Shown: positions 1 to 7,442, numbered from the stretch's first letter. The stretch is DNA of 11,401 bases from Spirochaetaceae bacterium (GCA_031267955.1 JAIRYB010000078.1:1-11401); one strand, 5' to 3'. A program made the numbers and translations. Notes: generated from the letters alone by a model not told the origin.

Positions 1-24
1 AGCCCGGCTCACGCCGGGCTTTTT
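1..24 (+). terminator. Rho-independent terminator of a gene left of the window
   Basis: A perfect 8-bp GC-rich stem (AGCCCGGC at 1-8, GCCGGGCT at 13-20) closes on the 4-nt loop TCAC and runs directly into a T run (20-24). This is a textbook intrinsic terminator reading on the plus strand, so it most likely ends a gene that finishes just before the window. It lies upstream of the LuxR fragment, so that fragment is not simply the end of a gene reading in from the left. The hairpin could also stop leftward transcription from the jet operon, but the T tract that would need is outside the window. Confidence 0.8.
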
Positions 25-50
25 CCATGGGCGGGGCGAAGGCGTCCGCT

Positions 51-73
51 GAAGGGGTGACTGACACCTTTTC
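51..73. repeat. Short imperfect palindrome, possible REP-like element
   Basis: GGTG (56-59) pairs with CACC (65-68) around the loop ACTGA. The pairing extends outward through two G-T wobbles to A-T and G-C pairs at 51-53/71-73, giving about 9 bp. The core GGTGACTGACACC resembles the dispersed GGTGTC-type palindromes found in many bacterial genomes, sometimes with REP-associated transposases. That resemblance is from memory. Only one copy was noticed in this window, so its repeat status is inferred. It lies immediately before the truncated LuxR fragment. Confidence 0.35.
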
Positions 74-307
74 CGGGCCAGGCAGGAAACCCCAACCTAT
101 TCACTGCACACTATTTTCCGGGAATACGGCCTCTCCGAACGGGAGGCGGAGGTCGCCCGGCTCATCGTGATGGAGGGCCTTTCCAACCAGAAGATCGCGG
201 AACGCATTTTCCGTTCCAAGTTTACCGTGGAAAAAAACGTTACCGGCATTTACCGGAAATTCGGCGTCCCCGACCGGGCGGCTTTTGTGGCGAAGGTGCT
301 GAGGTAG
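65..307 (+). pseudogene. LuxR-family HTH domain remnant, 5'-truncated
   Basis: The frame ending at the TAG at 305-307 encodes a clear LuxR/GerE-type DNA-binding domain. It begins YGLSEREAEVARLI at 125, continues with the SNQKIAERIF recognition region and ends with IYRKFGVPDRAAFVAKVLR. The in-frame TGA at 62-64 closes the frame upstream, and no ATG, GTG or TTG lies between that stop and the domain; only a CTG at 104 is present. No ribosome binding site is visible. The sensory or membrane N-terminal half expected of such regulators is absent, and a terminator and a palindrome sit where it should be. I read it as the leftover 3' end of a transcriptional regulator, probably not expressed. An upstream frameshift instead of a deletion is less likely, because the terminator at 1-24 leaves little room. 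Confidence 0.7.
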
Positions 308-339
308 GGGGCGCGGGGACAAACACGAATCAAAGCCTT

Positions 340-1674
340 CTACCCTTCATCGCTTATCATCGCCTCCTGCTCCAGCTTCACGCGGTTTTCAACCATATAG
401 TTGATACAGGGGAGGCAGTCCGCCAGTTCCTGCCGCCGGGCAAGGTCCCGCAATTTTCCGGCGTATTCCTCCGTCACAGGCAGGGCCAGGGCGGCGTATT
501 TGGCAAGCTCCTGAGCGTCCATGCGGCAGGGGCGGACATCCTCCCGGATTTCGCGGCGCAGGCGGGCGAGCATGGAGAATCCGCCGTAGTCGATGTCGCC
601 CCAGTGGTACCAGGGGCAGCCCTCCGGCGCGGCAGCCGCCAGCGCCCTGAAGAAAGCGCCCCGGGAAGGGCTGAACTGCCCGCCGTGATACACCACAAGT
701 TCGGCAGCGCCGGGGTTCCGATGGATATAGCTGATGTAATTCGCCTTGTTCTCTATTGAAAGCAGGCGGGCAAGGCCGGGGGGAAGGGACAGGCGGCCCC
801 GCTTGAAATCCGGGTAACTGAGGGAAGCGCCGTACCTGAACGGGGAAAAGTCGAACTCCGCGGCGGTACTGCGGGTATCGGGCATTGAATCGCGGGCCGC
901 TTCTGCCGCCGATTCCGGGCCCGGGGCAAAACGTACAGCCAGAGGGCCGCGGAATTCAAAGCGCTCGGGATAGCGGACTATGCCCGCGAAGGCAAGGAGT
1001 TCCTCGTCACCGCAGTCGCCGCTGTCGCCGCAGTCGGAATAACGGCGGATTATATCGAGAAAGCGTTTCTTTACCGAAGCTTCGAAAATTTTGGAATCGC
1101 CGAAACAGCGGATAGAAAAGGCCCTTTCCAGAACTTCGGCCTTTTCCGCCTGCCCGTCCGCGAAAAGCAGGGCCCGGAAGAGGTTCCGCCGTTCCCCGCT
1201 GTCTGCGGGAAGCCTGTTGCCCGGCGAACGGTTGCGCGAAAGAACGTCCCGGCAGTCTTCCAGAAAGCGGCGCATCCAGGGGCTTTTTACGCGGGCAAGC
1301 AGTTCCGACACTTCCGCGCCGATTTCCCCGGCAAGGGCGTCCCCGGGTTTCCTGTCAAGAAAGGCATAGGCCGCGGCGACAGTACCAGCCGTATCGGTAT
1401 TAAGGGAGACCTGGGCGATAATGTGGTTTTCCTCGCGCTTCATCCAGCGGAAACGGACAAGCCCCATCCGGGCCAGATCCAGAACGGCCCGGTTAACTTC
1501 CTGCCTGCGCTCAGCGCTTTCAATGTTGTAGCGCTTGTAGTCTGAGATGCCTGAATCGTAGAGCCGGATTTTTATCCTCCGCGTTGGCGTGGTCCCGGTC
1601 CTGAAAAAAACGCTCCGCTCGTATTTATCCAGCAGGATGGACAGCAATTCCTTTCCCGCCGATTCAGGGGGCAA
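340..1674 (-). CDS. jetD: Wadjet type I protein JetD, Toprim nuclease subunit
   Basis: This 444-aa protein is the nuclease of the Wadjet anti-plasmid complex; its family (JetD C-terminal, formerly DUF2220) cleaves circular DNA captured by the JetABC motor. The N-terminal half (about 1-230) looks like helical and winged-helix arm domains. The C-terminal half is Toprim: the first acidic residue is E308 in SIENKANYI, the metal-binding pair is D360/D362 in HWGDIDYGGF, and the typical LEQEAM motif (434-439) lies at the C-terminus. The start is TTG at 1674, overlapping the end of jetC by 11 nt. It is chosen because AGGAGG at 1684-1689 lies 9 nt upstream; a second in-frame TTG at codon 10 is less well placed. 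Residues 213-225 contain a (C/S)GD triplet repeat that may be a local insertion. It is the last gene of the operon, and I see no terminator between its stop and 300. Confidence 0.9.
   Translation of the reverse strand: MPPESAGKELLSILLDKYERSVFFRTGTTPTRRIKIRLYDSGISDYKRYNIESAERRQEVNRAVLDLARMGLVRFRWMKREENHIIAQVSLNTDTAGTVAAAYAFLDRKPGDALAGEIGAEVSELLARVKSPWMRRFLEDCRDVLSRNRSPGNRLPADSGERRNLFRALLFADGQAEKAEVLERAFSIRCFGDSKIFEASVKKRFLDIIRRYSDCGDSGDCGDEELLAFAGIVRYPERFEFRGPLAVRFAPGPESAAEAARDSMPDTRSTAAEFDFSPFRYGASLSYPDFKRGRLSLPPGLARLLSIENKANYISYIHRNPGAAELVVYHGGQFSPSRGAFFRALAAAAPEGCPWYHWGDIDYGGFSMLARLRREIREDVRPCRMDAQELAKYAALALPVTEEYAGKLRDLARRQELADCLPCINYMVENRVKLEQEAMISDEG
1011..1037 (-). repeat. 9-bp tandem repeat coding (C/S)GD in jetD
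   Basis: Three consecutive 9-bp units on the plus strand (CGCAGTCGC, CGCTGTCGC, CGCAGTCGG) differ by one base each. Read on the coding strand they give the Asp-Cys-Gly-Asp-Ser-Gly-Asp-Cys-Gly-Asp stretch of JetD at about residues 214-223. This looks like expansion of a triplet-codon unit within a linker. Confidence 0.75.
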
Positions 1675-4600
1675 GGGCCCCCCCCTCCTCCTGTCCCGCC
1701 GGGGTTCTCCTCGGATCGAAACTGATAACGGAAGAATTCTTTTTGTCCCGGTAGACCAGAAGATTCCTGTCCGAGAGGGGGGCGATATCGCCGATTTTAT
1801 CGGAAGGCGCGGAAAGTATAACCTGGAAGTTGAATTTCCTCAGAAGCTCAATGCTGCTTGTAATACGCTCGCTGTCCATTTTGGAAAAAGCCTCGTCAAA
1901 GATGATGATTCTGACAGTACCCGCCTTCCTGTCCCTGCCTATGCGGTAAAGCTGGGTAAAAGAAGCGAGGACCGCGATGTAGAAAGGGGTCTGGGTTTCG
2001 CCGCCGGATTTTTTCCCCATGGTCCTTGACAGGCGCTGGGATTCCCCCTCGCTGTTGGTAACTTCCAGGTCAAAGGAAAGGTAAGTGCGGTAATCCGTAA
2101 AGATCTGCACCCGCTTTTCATAATCGTCCCGGCCTTCGGGGCGCCTGCCGTCGCCCTCGTTGGTAATAATCGCGAAAAGTTCGGCTATTTCGTCGTGGTA
2201 CTTCGCGTTGAAATGTTCGGAAAGCAGATTGTAGCCGCCGTCAAGCAGCATAGGATCGACTATCATATCGTAGTAGCGTTTGTACTCGGTCTTCGGGACT
2301 ATCCTGAAACGGTAGCTGTCCTCGCCGAATGAGCTGGAGGAAAGGGCGGCGTTAAGATTATCAATCTGCTGTTTGGCGTCGTGGATGTTGTTCTGGAGGC
2401 GGCTTAAAAAATCTTCCCGGAACTGCTCGTAAGCCTTGGCCCGGGCGTCCTCGATTTTCGCGCGATATTCGGGAAGCCTGTTTTCCCCGAGTTCCAGGCT
2501 GACAGTTTCCCAGGCGTCGTTGTTTTCAACGCCCGTATCATAACCCATCTTGTAGTGATCATTGTAGATACGCCTTAGTTCTTTTAACTCGTCCCAAAAT
2601 TTTTCCTTCGCGTTTTTCGAACGGCTCAGTTCCCGGGGAAAGGCCCCGGCTATTTCCGCCGGCCCGCCCCTTTCAGCAAATTCCCTCCGGTAACGGGGTT
2701 CGCCGGCGGCTTCCGCCCATTCCGCGGAATAATTTTCCGTGATGCGGGCCTGCAGTTCCGAAAGCTCTTCCTCAAGTTTTGGAATAAGCGTTTCCCGCAG
2801 ATTCCGCAGCCGGTCCTCGCTGACGCTTTTCCCGCTGATAAGCGCCCGCGCCTCCTCGTCCGTCGCCTTTACCGTCCTGTCGAGAGTCTGAATCCTCTCC
2901 TCCAGGGCCAGAATGGCGCTCCGATCAACCGCCGACAGATTCTTGTCCAGCCCGTCTATTTCTTCTTCCAGCCGGGGGATGCGTTCCATGGAAAAGGCCG
3001 CTTTTACAAGCTGCCCCGGTTCGGCTTCGCCGGGAATAACAAGACTCCCCAGGGGATCAACAGCCTTACGGAAGGCTCCCAGGGCGTTGAGTTTCACGCC
3101 CAGATTCTCCAATTCCCGGCGGAGATCCTCAAGCCGCTGGAGTATGGCCCCCCGGCCGATAGCGGGCCTGGCCCAGCGCCTGGGATCCATAGCCTGAACG
3201 GTAAAGCTCTGGTACAGCATACCCTCGTCCGTTACGGATGTTTTGTAATTGCGCAGCTCCTTTACCCTGTCGCATTTTATAACCCGCCCAAGGGTGTAAT
3301 CCAGAAAGAGGCGCACCCAGGGATTTTCCGTAGTAATTTCTTCCGCGAGACTCCCCGGCTCGGCCCTGGGGCCGAGGCTTTCAATTTTTTCAATGTCCAC
3401 CACGCCGGTATTGTAAATGTTCCGCTCCCGCTTGATGGCGTCATATACATGAAGGGCCGTGTTGAAATGTTCGGGCGGTACAATAAGGTAAAATTTCCGG
3501 GTATTAAGGTAAGCCTCGATAACATTGCGCCAGCGTTTTTCCGGAATATCAGCGGCCTCCGCAACGATGAACACCCCGTCCTGCCCGCCCGATTTAAGCC
3601 GTATCCTCCCCGCAATGGCCTCCCTGAGATCCTGGACCTCCCGGGGGAACTGGTACACCCCCTGTTCCAGGGAACGTTTTTCTTCCTCAAGCTCGCGGCG
3701 GCGCTGTATCAGGTCGTGTTCTTCGTCGTAAAGCCTGGAGGAAAGATTGTTCGACTGGGTTCTGATCTGATCCGCCGCCAGTACCCGCGACTTTATCTCC
3801 CAATCGCCGGCGGCCCTTACAAAGGCGCTTTCCGCCGGATTAAAACCCTCAAGCAGGGAGGAAAAACGCGCCGCTTCGTCCGTCAAATTTCTTATCCGCT
3901 GCGCCAAAGCGCCTTCAAAAGCGCCGGAAGGAAGGGCGGCGCTCTCCGCCAAAAGAAACGCCGCCTTTGATTTCCAGACCGAGACCATATCCTGAAAGCG
4001 CCGGGAAACAGCCTCAAACTCTTCCCGGATACTTTCGATTTCCTCCTGTTTTTCGCGGATCTGTTTTTCAAGATGATCCACAATCCGGGCGCTTTCGTTA
4101 TTGTGCAGCTGGATATTGAGTTCGTCCCGCTCGTCCCGCATTCTTTCAAGGCGGCGGTTCGCTTCGTCAATGGAAAAGGCAAGCTTTTCGATTTTTTCCG
4201 CGAATTTTACCGCTTCGGCCTGCTGGTTCCCAATAGCGGCGATCTTTATATCCGCCGCTGCCTTGTCAAGCAGGTAGGAGTAAAGCACTTCGTTTTTCCG
4301 CTGCGCGTCGAAATTCCCGTAAGAGGCGGCGATCCTGTCCAGTTCCCCGATCCGCTCCCGCAGTACGGCCTCTTCCGCCTCAAGGCGGGTATAACTGCGG
4401 ATATTTTCCTGGAGGCCGCTTACATCCACAACTTGGGGAGTGTCGCAGACAAATTCGGAGATGAATTTCTGTATATCCACATTGGGATCAAAGGAAACCG
4501 CCTTCTTAAGGAGCTGGCTGAAACGGCGGCTCTGCAAGGCGCCCAGCTTGCCGTAAAGGTCTTCCTGGAAACTCTGGTTGGTATCGGTAGTAAAGCAGCT

Positions 4601-5098
4601 GCCCTGGGCATAGCGCTCGCGAATCCAGGAACGCAGGGCCGCAATATCCATGGCTTTCCGGCCGGTAAGCGCGGTATCGATAAATTCATGTTCGGGAATC
4701 CTGCCGTTAAAACGGAAGAACAGCCGGGGATAGTCGTTTTCAGAATACACATCGAAACAGCAGCCGGCCGTAAAAGAGGCATCCTTTTCATCGTCAAAAA
4801 ATTCCAGGGCAATATAGCTTGAAAACCTGCCCTCGCGCAGGTACTTGAAACCCGAATCCTCGTCGTCGCCCAATTCGCCCAGAAGATAGCCCCGGAGAGT
4901 CCGGCTGTTCTTCCCGCTGGCCGCCTTGTTAAATGAATTCCCCGAAGTGTCCGCCAGCAGCACCAGCTGGAGGGCGTCGATAATGGTGGACTTGCCGGAG
5001 GCGTTTTTCCCGGTAAGGAAGTTGATCATGTCAAATTCGATCGTCTCGTGGACAAAATAGTGCCAGTGGATAAGGAGCAGCTTTTTTAAGGATTTCAC
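1664..5098 (-). CDS. jetC: Wadjet type I protein JetC, SMC-like ATPase
   Basis: A 1144-aa SMC/MukB-like ATPase, the DNA-loop-extruding motor of the JetABCD complex. The head is split between the two ends. Walker A GKNASGKS is at 30-37; the ABC signature KKSGGETQTPF begins at 1029 and Walker B IIIFDEAF covers 1064-1071. Charged, Gln/Glu/Arg-rich coiled-coil arms cover roughly 235-480 and 650-920, with a globular hinge-like part around 495-645 between them. This layout matches the MksB/JetC group; RecN or Rad50 is unlikely, given the JetA, JetB and JetD neighbours and the absence of a zinc hook. The start is GTG, sharing GTGA with the jetB stop, and AGGAGG at 5109-5114 supports it. The N-terminus MKSLKKLLLIHW fits the usual SMC head start. 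The last residues (QEEGGALAP) are coded by a G-rich stretch that also acts as the jetD ribosome binding site. Confidence 0.93.
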   Translation of the reverse strand: MKSLKKLLLIHWHYFVHETIEFDMINFLTGKNASGKSTIIDALQLVLLADTSGNSFNKAASGKNSRTLRGYLLGELGDDEDSGFKYLREGRFSSYIALEFFDDEKDASFTAGCCFDVYSENDYPRLFFRFNGRIPEHEFIDTALTGRKAMDIAALRSWIRERYAQGSCFTTDTNQSFQEDLYGKLGALQSRRFSQLLKKAVSFDPNVDIQKFISEFVCDTPQVVDVSGLQENIRSYTRLEAEEAVLRERIGELDRIAASYGNFDAQRKNEVLYSYLLDKAAADIKIAAIGNQQAEAVKFAEKIEKLAFSIDEANRRLERMRDERDELNIQLHNNESARIVDHLEKQIREKQEEIESIREEFEAVSRRFQDMVSVWKSKAAFLLAESAALPSGAFEGALAQRIRNLTDEAARFSSLLEGFNPAESAFVRAAGDWEIKSRVLAADQIRTQSNNLSSRLYDEEHDLIQRRRELEEEKRSLEQGVYQFPREVQDLREAIAGRIRLKSGGQDGVFIVAEAADIPEKRWRNVIEAYLNTRKFYLIVPPEHFNTALHVYDAIKRERNIYNTGVVDIEKIESLGPRAEPGSLAEEITTENPWVRLFLDYTLGRVIKCDRVKELRNYKTSVTDEGMLYQSFTVQAMDPRRWARPAIGRGAILQRLEDLRRELENLGVKLNALGAFRKAVDPLGSLVIPGEAEPGQLVKAAFSMERIPRLEEEIDGLDKNLSAVDRSAILALEERIQTLDRTVKATDEEARALISGKSVSEDRLRNLRETLIPKLEEELSELQARITENYSAEWAEAAGEPRYRREFAERGGPAEIAGAFPRELSRSKNAKEKFWDELKELRRIYNDHYKMGYDTGVENNDAWETVSLELGENRLPEYRAKIEDARAKAYEQFREDFLSRLQNNIHDAKQQIDNLNAALSSSSFGEDSYRFRIVPKTEYKRYYDMIVDPMLLDGGYNLLSEHFNAKYHDEIAELFAIITNEGDGRRPEGRDDYEKRVQIFTDYRTYLSFDLEVTNSEGESQRLSRTMGKKSGGETQTPFYIAVLASFTQLYRIGRDRKAGTVRIIIFDEAFSKMDSERITSSIELLRKFNFQVILSAPSDKIGDIAPLSDRNLLVYRDKKNSSVISFDPRRTPAGQEEGGALAP
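1678..1685 (-). repeat. 8-G homopolymer at the jetC/jetD junction
   Basis: Eight consecutive G residues on the coding strand span the last glycine codons of jetC and the spacer between the jetD Shine-Dalgarno and its start. Tracts of this length are prone to slippage by replication or transcription enzymes. Removing one G shifts jetC past its own stop and puts it exactly in the jetD frame (GGG GGG CCC TTG CCC CCT GAA). Adding one G gives the third frame. The tract also sets the distance from Shine-Dalgarno to start. Confidence 0.75.
1684..1689 (-). promoter_or_regulatory. Shine-Dalgarno of jetD inside the jetC 3' end
   Basis: On the minus strand AGGAGG ends 9 nt before the TTG start of jetD at 1674. 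It is embedded in the last codons of jetC (Gln-Glu-Glu-Gly-Gly) and decides the jetD start over later TTG codons. A second overlapping AGGAGG register lies at 1687-1692. Because the jetC stop lies after the jetD start, translational coupling is expected. Confidence 0.8.
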
Positions 5099-5772
5099 AG
5101 CAATTCCCCCTCCTGCCCGCCGGCGCTCCCCTCTCCGGCAGAATCGTTTTCGCCGCCCCCGGCCTTCATATCCTCAATTTCGCCGTAAAGGGCATTGATG
5201 CCCTGGTTGGGAATTATCGAAAGAACTGACGGGAGAATCAATATTTTGTTCCCGTCGCCGTCCCAGGGGGAAGTTTCCATTTTCCGGATAATGTTAAAAT
5301 GCGCCAGGGTACGCTGGGCCTCGATCCGCTCCTTCTTGGTAGTCTCCCTCCCGGTCTTCCCCTTTTCCAGCAGGCCGAAGGTACGCATCTTCCCGACAAC
5401 CTCGGGGGTATCGGTCAAGACAGCCTTGTAGTTCCCCGCGTCCTCCCTTTTTTCCTCGTAGATCAGGCGGCACATATAGAGAAAAAGGGTAGTAAAACGA
5501 TCCAGGCGGAAACGGTTGTGGTCATAGCGGTTGAAAAGCGAAATAACGCCGTAGTTATCGTCCTTCTCAAGCCGCCAGCCCGAAAGATCAAAATAATCCC
5601 TGAACAGGCCAAAAAGACGGGACACGGTCTGATAATCCCGGTTCGGCAGGGTCATCTGCTGGGACGGCTGGTACTCGTAGCGCACCATGTAAGTATGGGA
5701 CAAAAGATAATTCGCCAGGCGGCGGAAATCGTCTTTTTCGCCGCTGTTGAGTTTTTCATATTCCTCAAGCAT
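5095..5772 (-). CDS. jetB: Wadjet type I protein JetB, KITE-like subunit
   Basis: A 225-aa protein of the JetB family (formerly DUF4194), the small winged-helix KITE subunit that dimerises and binds the JetA kleisin within the Wadjet SMC complex, like MksE in Mks condensins. Typical features are the N-terminal EKDDFRRLANYLLSHTYMVRYE segment, a central NYGVISLFNRYDHNRFRLDRFTTLFLYMCRLIYEE region, and a second winged-helix half ending at about 195 (GINALYGEIEDM). Residues 201-225 form a Gly/Glu/Ser-rich tail, probably disordered; part of it is dictated by the embedded Shine-Dalgarno of jetC. The ATG start lies 1 nt after the jetA stop, with AAGGA about 11 nt upstream. This is the only ATG start in the operon. 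The family assignment rests on sequence feel plus perfect gene order. Confidence 0.88.
   Translation of the reverse strand: MLEEYEKLNSGEKDDFRRLANYLLSHTYMVRYEYQPSQQMTLPNRDYQTVSRLFGLFRDYFDLSGWRLEKDDNYGVISLFNRYDHNRFRLDRFTTLFLYMCRLIYEEKREDAGNYKAVLTDTPEVVGKMRTFGLLEKGKTGRETTKKERIEAQRTLAHFNIIRKMETSPWDGDGNKILILPSVLSIIPNQGINALYGEIEDMKAGGGENDSAGEGSAGGQEGELL
5109..5114 (-). promoter_or_regulatory. Shine-Dalgarno of jetC inside jetB
   Basis: AGGAGG on the minus strand ends 10 nt before the GTG start of jetC at 5098. It lies within jetB codons for Gln-Glu-Gly-Glu. Together with the shared GTGA it supports the non-ATG start and coupled translation of JetB and JetC. Confidence 0.8.
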
Positions 5773-5773
5773 T

Positions 5774-7246
5774 TTACCCGTGATCCTTTTCCCGAGCGGC
5801 TTCGGGAACAGCGTTCCCCCCGCGCCTGCTGAATTTCATTCTCGGAATAACATAGCCGTTGACATTCACCCGGCCCCTTTGCAGTTCCACCGCGTAATCC
5901 ATGCCGCGTTCGCGGGACCGGGCGACGGCCAGAATAAGGAGGATAAAATCCGTATCGTCATTTATGGGAAGAGTCTCGCTTTCCGCCACAGCCCGGCCTG
6001 AATCAAAAAACGATTCCACAAAGCGGCAGATCCGTTCCGGCGGGTAAACGTTTTTCATCTGTTTCGCAAGGCTTTCCATCGCCTCAATTGAAAGGGACCT
6101 GGCGTCGGCAATTTCAAGCGCCTCCCCGCCCATCCTCCGGCCCAGGGGATTCCTGTGGAAAACGGAAACGCCGTCGATAAACTGCTGCCGGTATATGTTG
6201 ACCTGCCCCTTTAATTTGGAATCCATCGCCTCGCGCTGCCGTTCGCGCAGCGGCCTCGCGGCCGAAAGGGCTGCCGCGTAGGCCTTGAAAATCTCAAGGA
6301 GCTTCCCCTTTACGCTCTGGTCCGCCGTCATCATGTAGGTCATTTTCTCTATGGAATTCTTCGTATAGGCGCCGTGCTTGCGGTCGATTTCGTTTATTAT
6401 ATTCCCGATAACCTTGTAGGTATCCTCCACATAATCGATAGCCGACAGAATCTCCGCTTCCGCCTCTTCTTCGTCGTATTTCCGCACCGTCATGGCCCGC
6501 CCGCGCATCCCCGCCAAAAGCTCCTCGTCCTCCCGGATCTCCGCGAGCAGCTCCCGGACCGGCGACATAAAACGGTAAAAGGAATCCATGGTTTTTATAG
6601 GATGGTAGATACGGTCGGTCATGGGCTTGTACTTTTCAAAATGATTTTCCAGCAGTTCGTTTATGCTGTTCTGCTCCTGGATACGCCTGATATACGAACG
6701 TATATTGTGGTAGAGGCTTTTCAATTCATAAACAAGCGTTTCGGTATTCCGCCTGGCGGCAAGGACCGCGTCGTAATATTCCCTGGGCTGCTCATGATTC
6801 GCCTGCTTCAGGGCGGAATAGGTAGAAAACACCAGGGAACTGTACTCGTGTATCTTCTCGTCCCTCATCTCGTCCAGAAGCTGCATCATCCTGATAGCGT
6901 AATCGCGCGGAGTAATGATCTCGACAAACGAGCCGTCAAGAATCTCCCTGTCGGCCCACCCGGTGTTAACGATACGGTTAAGGATAAGGTGCGCCTTTGT
7001 GTTTGACGAATACCCGCCCTGGCCTTCTACGGCATCGGGCATGTCGGGACTCTCGTCCTCCTTTTCGACAATGAAATTCCTGTCTTCCAGAAGGCCGGTA
7101 AGGGACGAGATATAGTCGCCCACCGGTATATTGAGGCTCTGCTTGAGGTACTCGTTCAGCAGCATCAGCGCGTCAAAATAAATTTCCCTGTTTCCCGACG
7201 AGAGAATCGAGAAAAAATTGCCGGGAACAAGGGAAAAGATATTCAC
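5774..7246 (-). CDS. jetA: Wadjet type I protein JetA, kleisin-like subunit
   Basis: A 490-aa protein of the type I JetA family (formerly DUF5716), the kleisin-like subunit that bridges the JetC heads and carries JetB, comparable to MksF/MukF. The N-terminus MNIFSLVPGNFFSILSSGNR followed by EIYFDALMLLNEYL is highly characteristic of the family and confirms the GTG start at 7246. Residues 1-125 form a winged-helix region with an acidic linker (61-75). Residues 130-360 are long charged helices consistent with a dimerisation and helical bundle domain. Residues about 425-475 (NDDTDFILLILAVARSRERGMDYAVEL) look like the C-terminal winged helix that contacts an SMC head. A weak AAAGG lies 7 nt before the start. 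It is the first gene of the operon; a candidate promoter lies just upstream. The DUF5716-type JetA, in contrast to DUF3375 types, is what sets this as type I. Confidence 0.9.
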   Translation of the reverse strand: MNIFSLVPGNFFSILSSGNREIYFDALMLLNEYLKQSLNIPVGDYISSLTGLLEDRNFIVEKEDESPDMPDAVEGQGGYSSNTKAHLILNRIVNTGWADREILDGSFVEIITPRDYAIRMMQLLDEMRDEKIHEYSSLVFSTYSALKQANHEQPREYYDAVLAARRNTETLVYELKSLYHNIRSYIRRIQEQNSINELLENHFEKYKPMTDRIYHPIKTMDSFYRFMSPVRELLAEIREDEELLAGMRGRAMTVRKYDEEEAEAEILSAIDYVEDTYKVIGNIINEIDRKHGAYTKNSIEKMTYMMTADQSVKGKLLEIFKAYAAALSAARPLRERQREAMDSKLKGQVNIYRQQFIDGVSVFHRNPLGRRMGGEALEIADARSLSIEAMESLAKQMKNVYPPERICRFVESFFDSGRAVAESETLPINDDTDFILLILAVARSRERGMDYAVELQRGRVNVNGYVIPRMKFSRRGGNAVPEAAREKDHG

Positions 7247-7264
7247 AGGGCCGCCTTTTAACCA

Positions 7265-7293
7265 AGTATACCACGGTACCGGGGTAATTTACA
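7265..7293 (-). promoter_or_regulatory. Candidate promoter of the jet operon
   Basis: On the minus strand TATACT (7270 to 7265) is a good sigma-70 type -10 box. At 17-bp spacing the -35 hexamer would be TGTAAA (7293 to 7288), matching only 3 of 6 consensus bases. The -10 lies 18 nt before the GTG of jetA, which leaves a short leader that just includes the weak ribosome binding site. The position is convincing, the -35 poor; activation by a bound regulator is possible. Confidence 0.35.
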
Positions 7294-7301
7294 GGGGTAA
7301 T
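7281..7301. repeat. GGGGTAAT direct repeat upstream of jetA
   Basis: Two exact copies of GGGGTAAT (7281-7288 and 7294-7301), 13 bp apart start to start, flank the position of the candidate jetA -35 box. Tandem half-sites so placed are typical of an operator, but nothing in the sequence identifies the regulator. Confidence 0.4.
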
Positions 7302-7375
7302 CCGGCCTCCGGCAGTTCCATATCCTGGATTGCCTTCACAAATAGTTAAAGAAACCCATAGATTTATGACCCGTC

Positions 7376-7442
7376 AAAAAAAGAAAGGTTTCACTAAAAA
7401 TTCGAAAAAACAATCTCGACAAAATCTCCAAGAATGTATAAT
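7376..7442 (+). promoter_or_regulatory. Candidate promoter of the acyl-CoA synthetase gene with upstream A-tracts
   Basis: A perfect -10 TATAAT at 7437-7442 is preceded by TG at 7435-7436 and, at 15-bp spacing, by a good -35 TCGACA (7416-7421, 5 of 6 bases). Upstream A-tracts at 7376-7382, 7396-7400 and 7405-7410 resemble an UP element or a bend. Initiation 7-9 nt after the -10 would fall at about 7449-7451, exactly on the start codon, implying little or no 5' leader. Confidence 0.6.

Noticed and set aside
101..322. Minus-strand open frame across the LuxR fragment
   Set aside because: The plus strand matches the LuxR helix-turn-helix consensus closely, and the minus-strand product resembles nothing known.
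4073..4822. Open frame of about 250 codons on the plus strand inside jetC
   Set aside because: It lies entirely antisense to a well-supported SMC gene, shows no recognisable domain and has the low-complexity look of a reverse-frame shadow.
1664..5098. JetC as a RecN, Rad50/SbcC or chromosomal MukB protein
   Set aside because: No zinc-hook CxxC was seen in the middle, and the flanking jetA, jetB and Toprim nuclease genes define a Wadjet complex.
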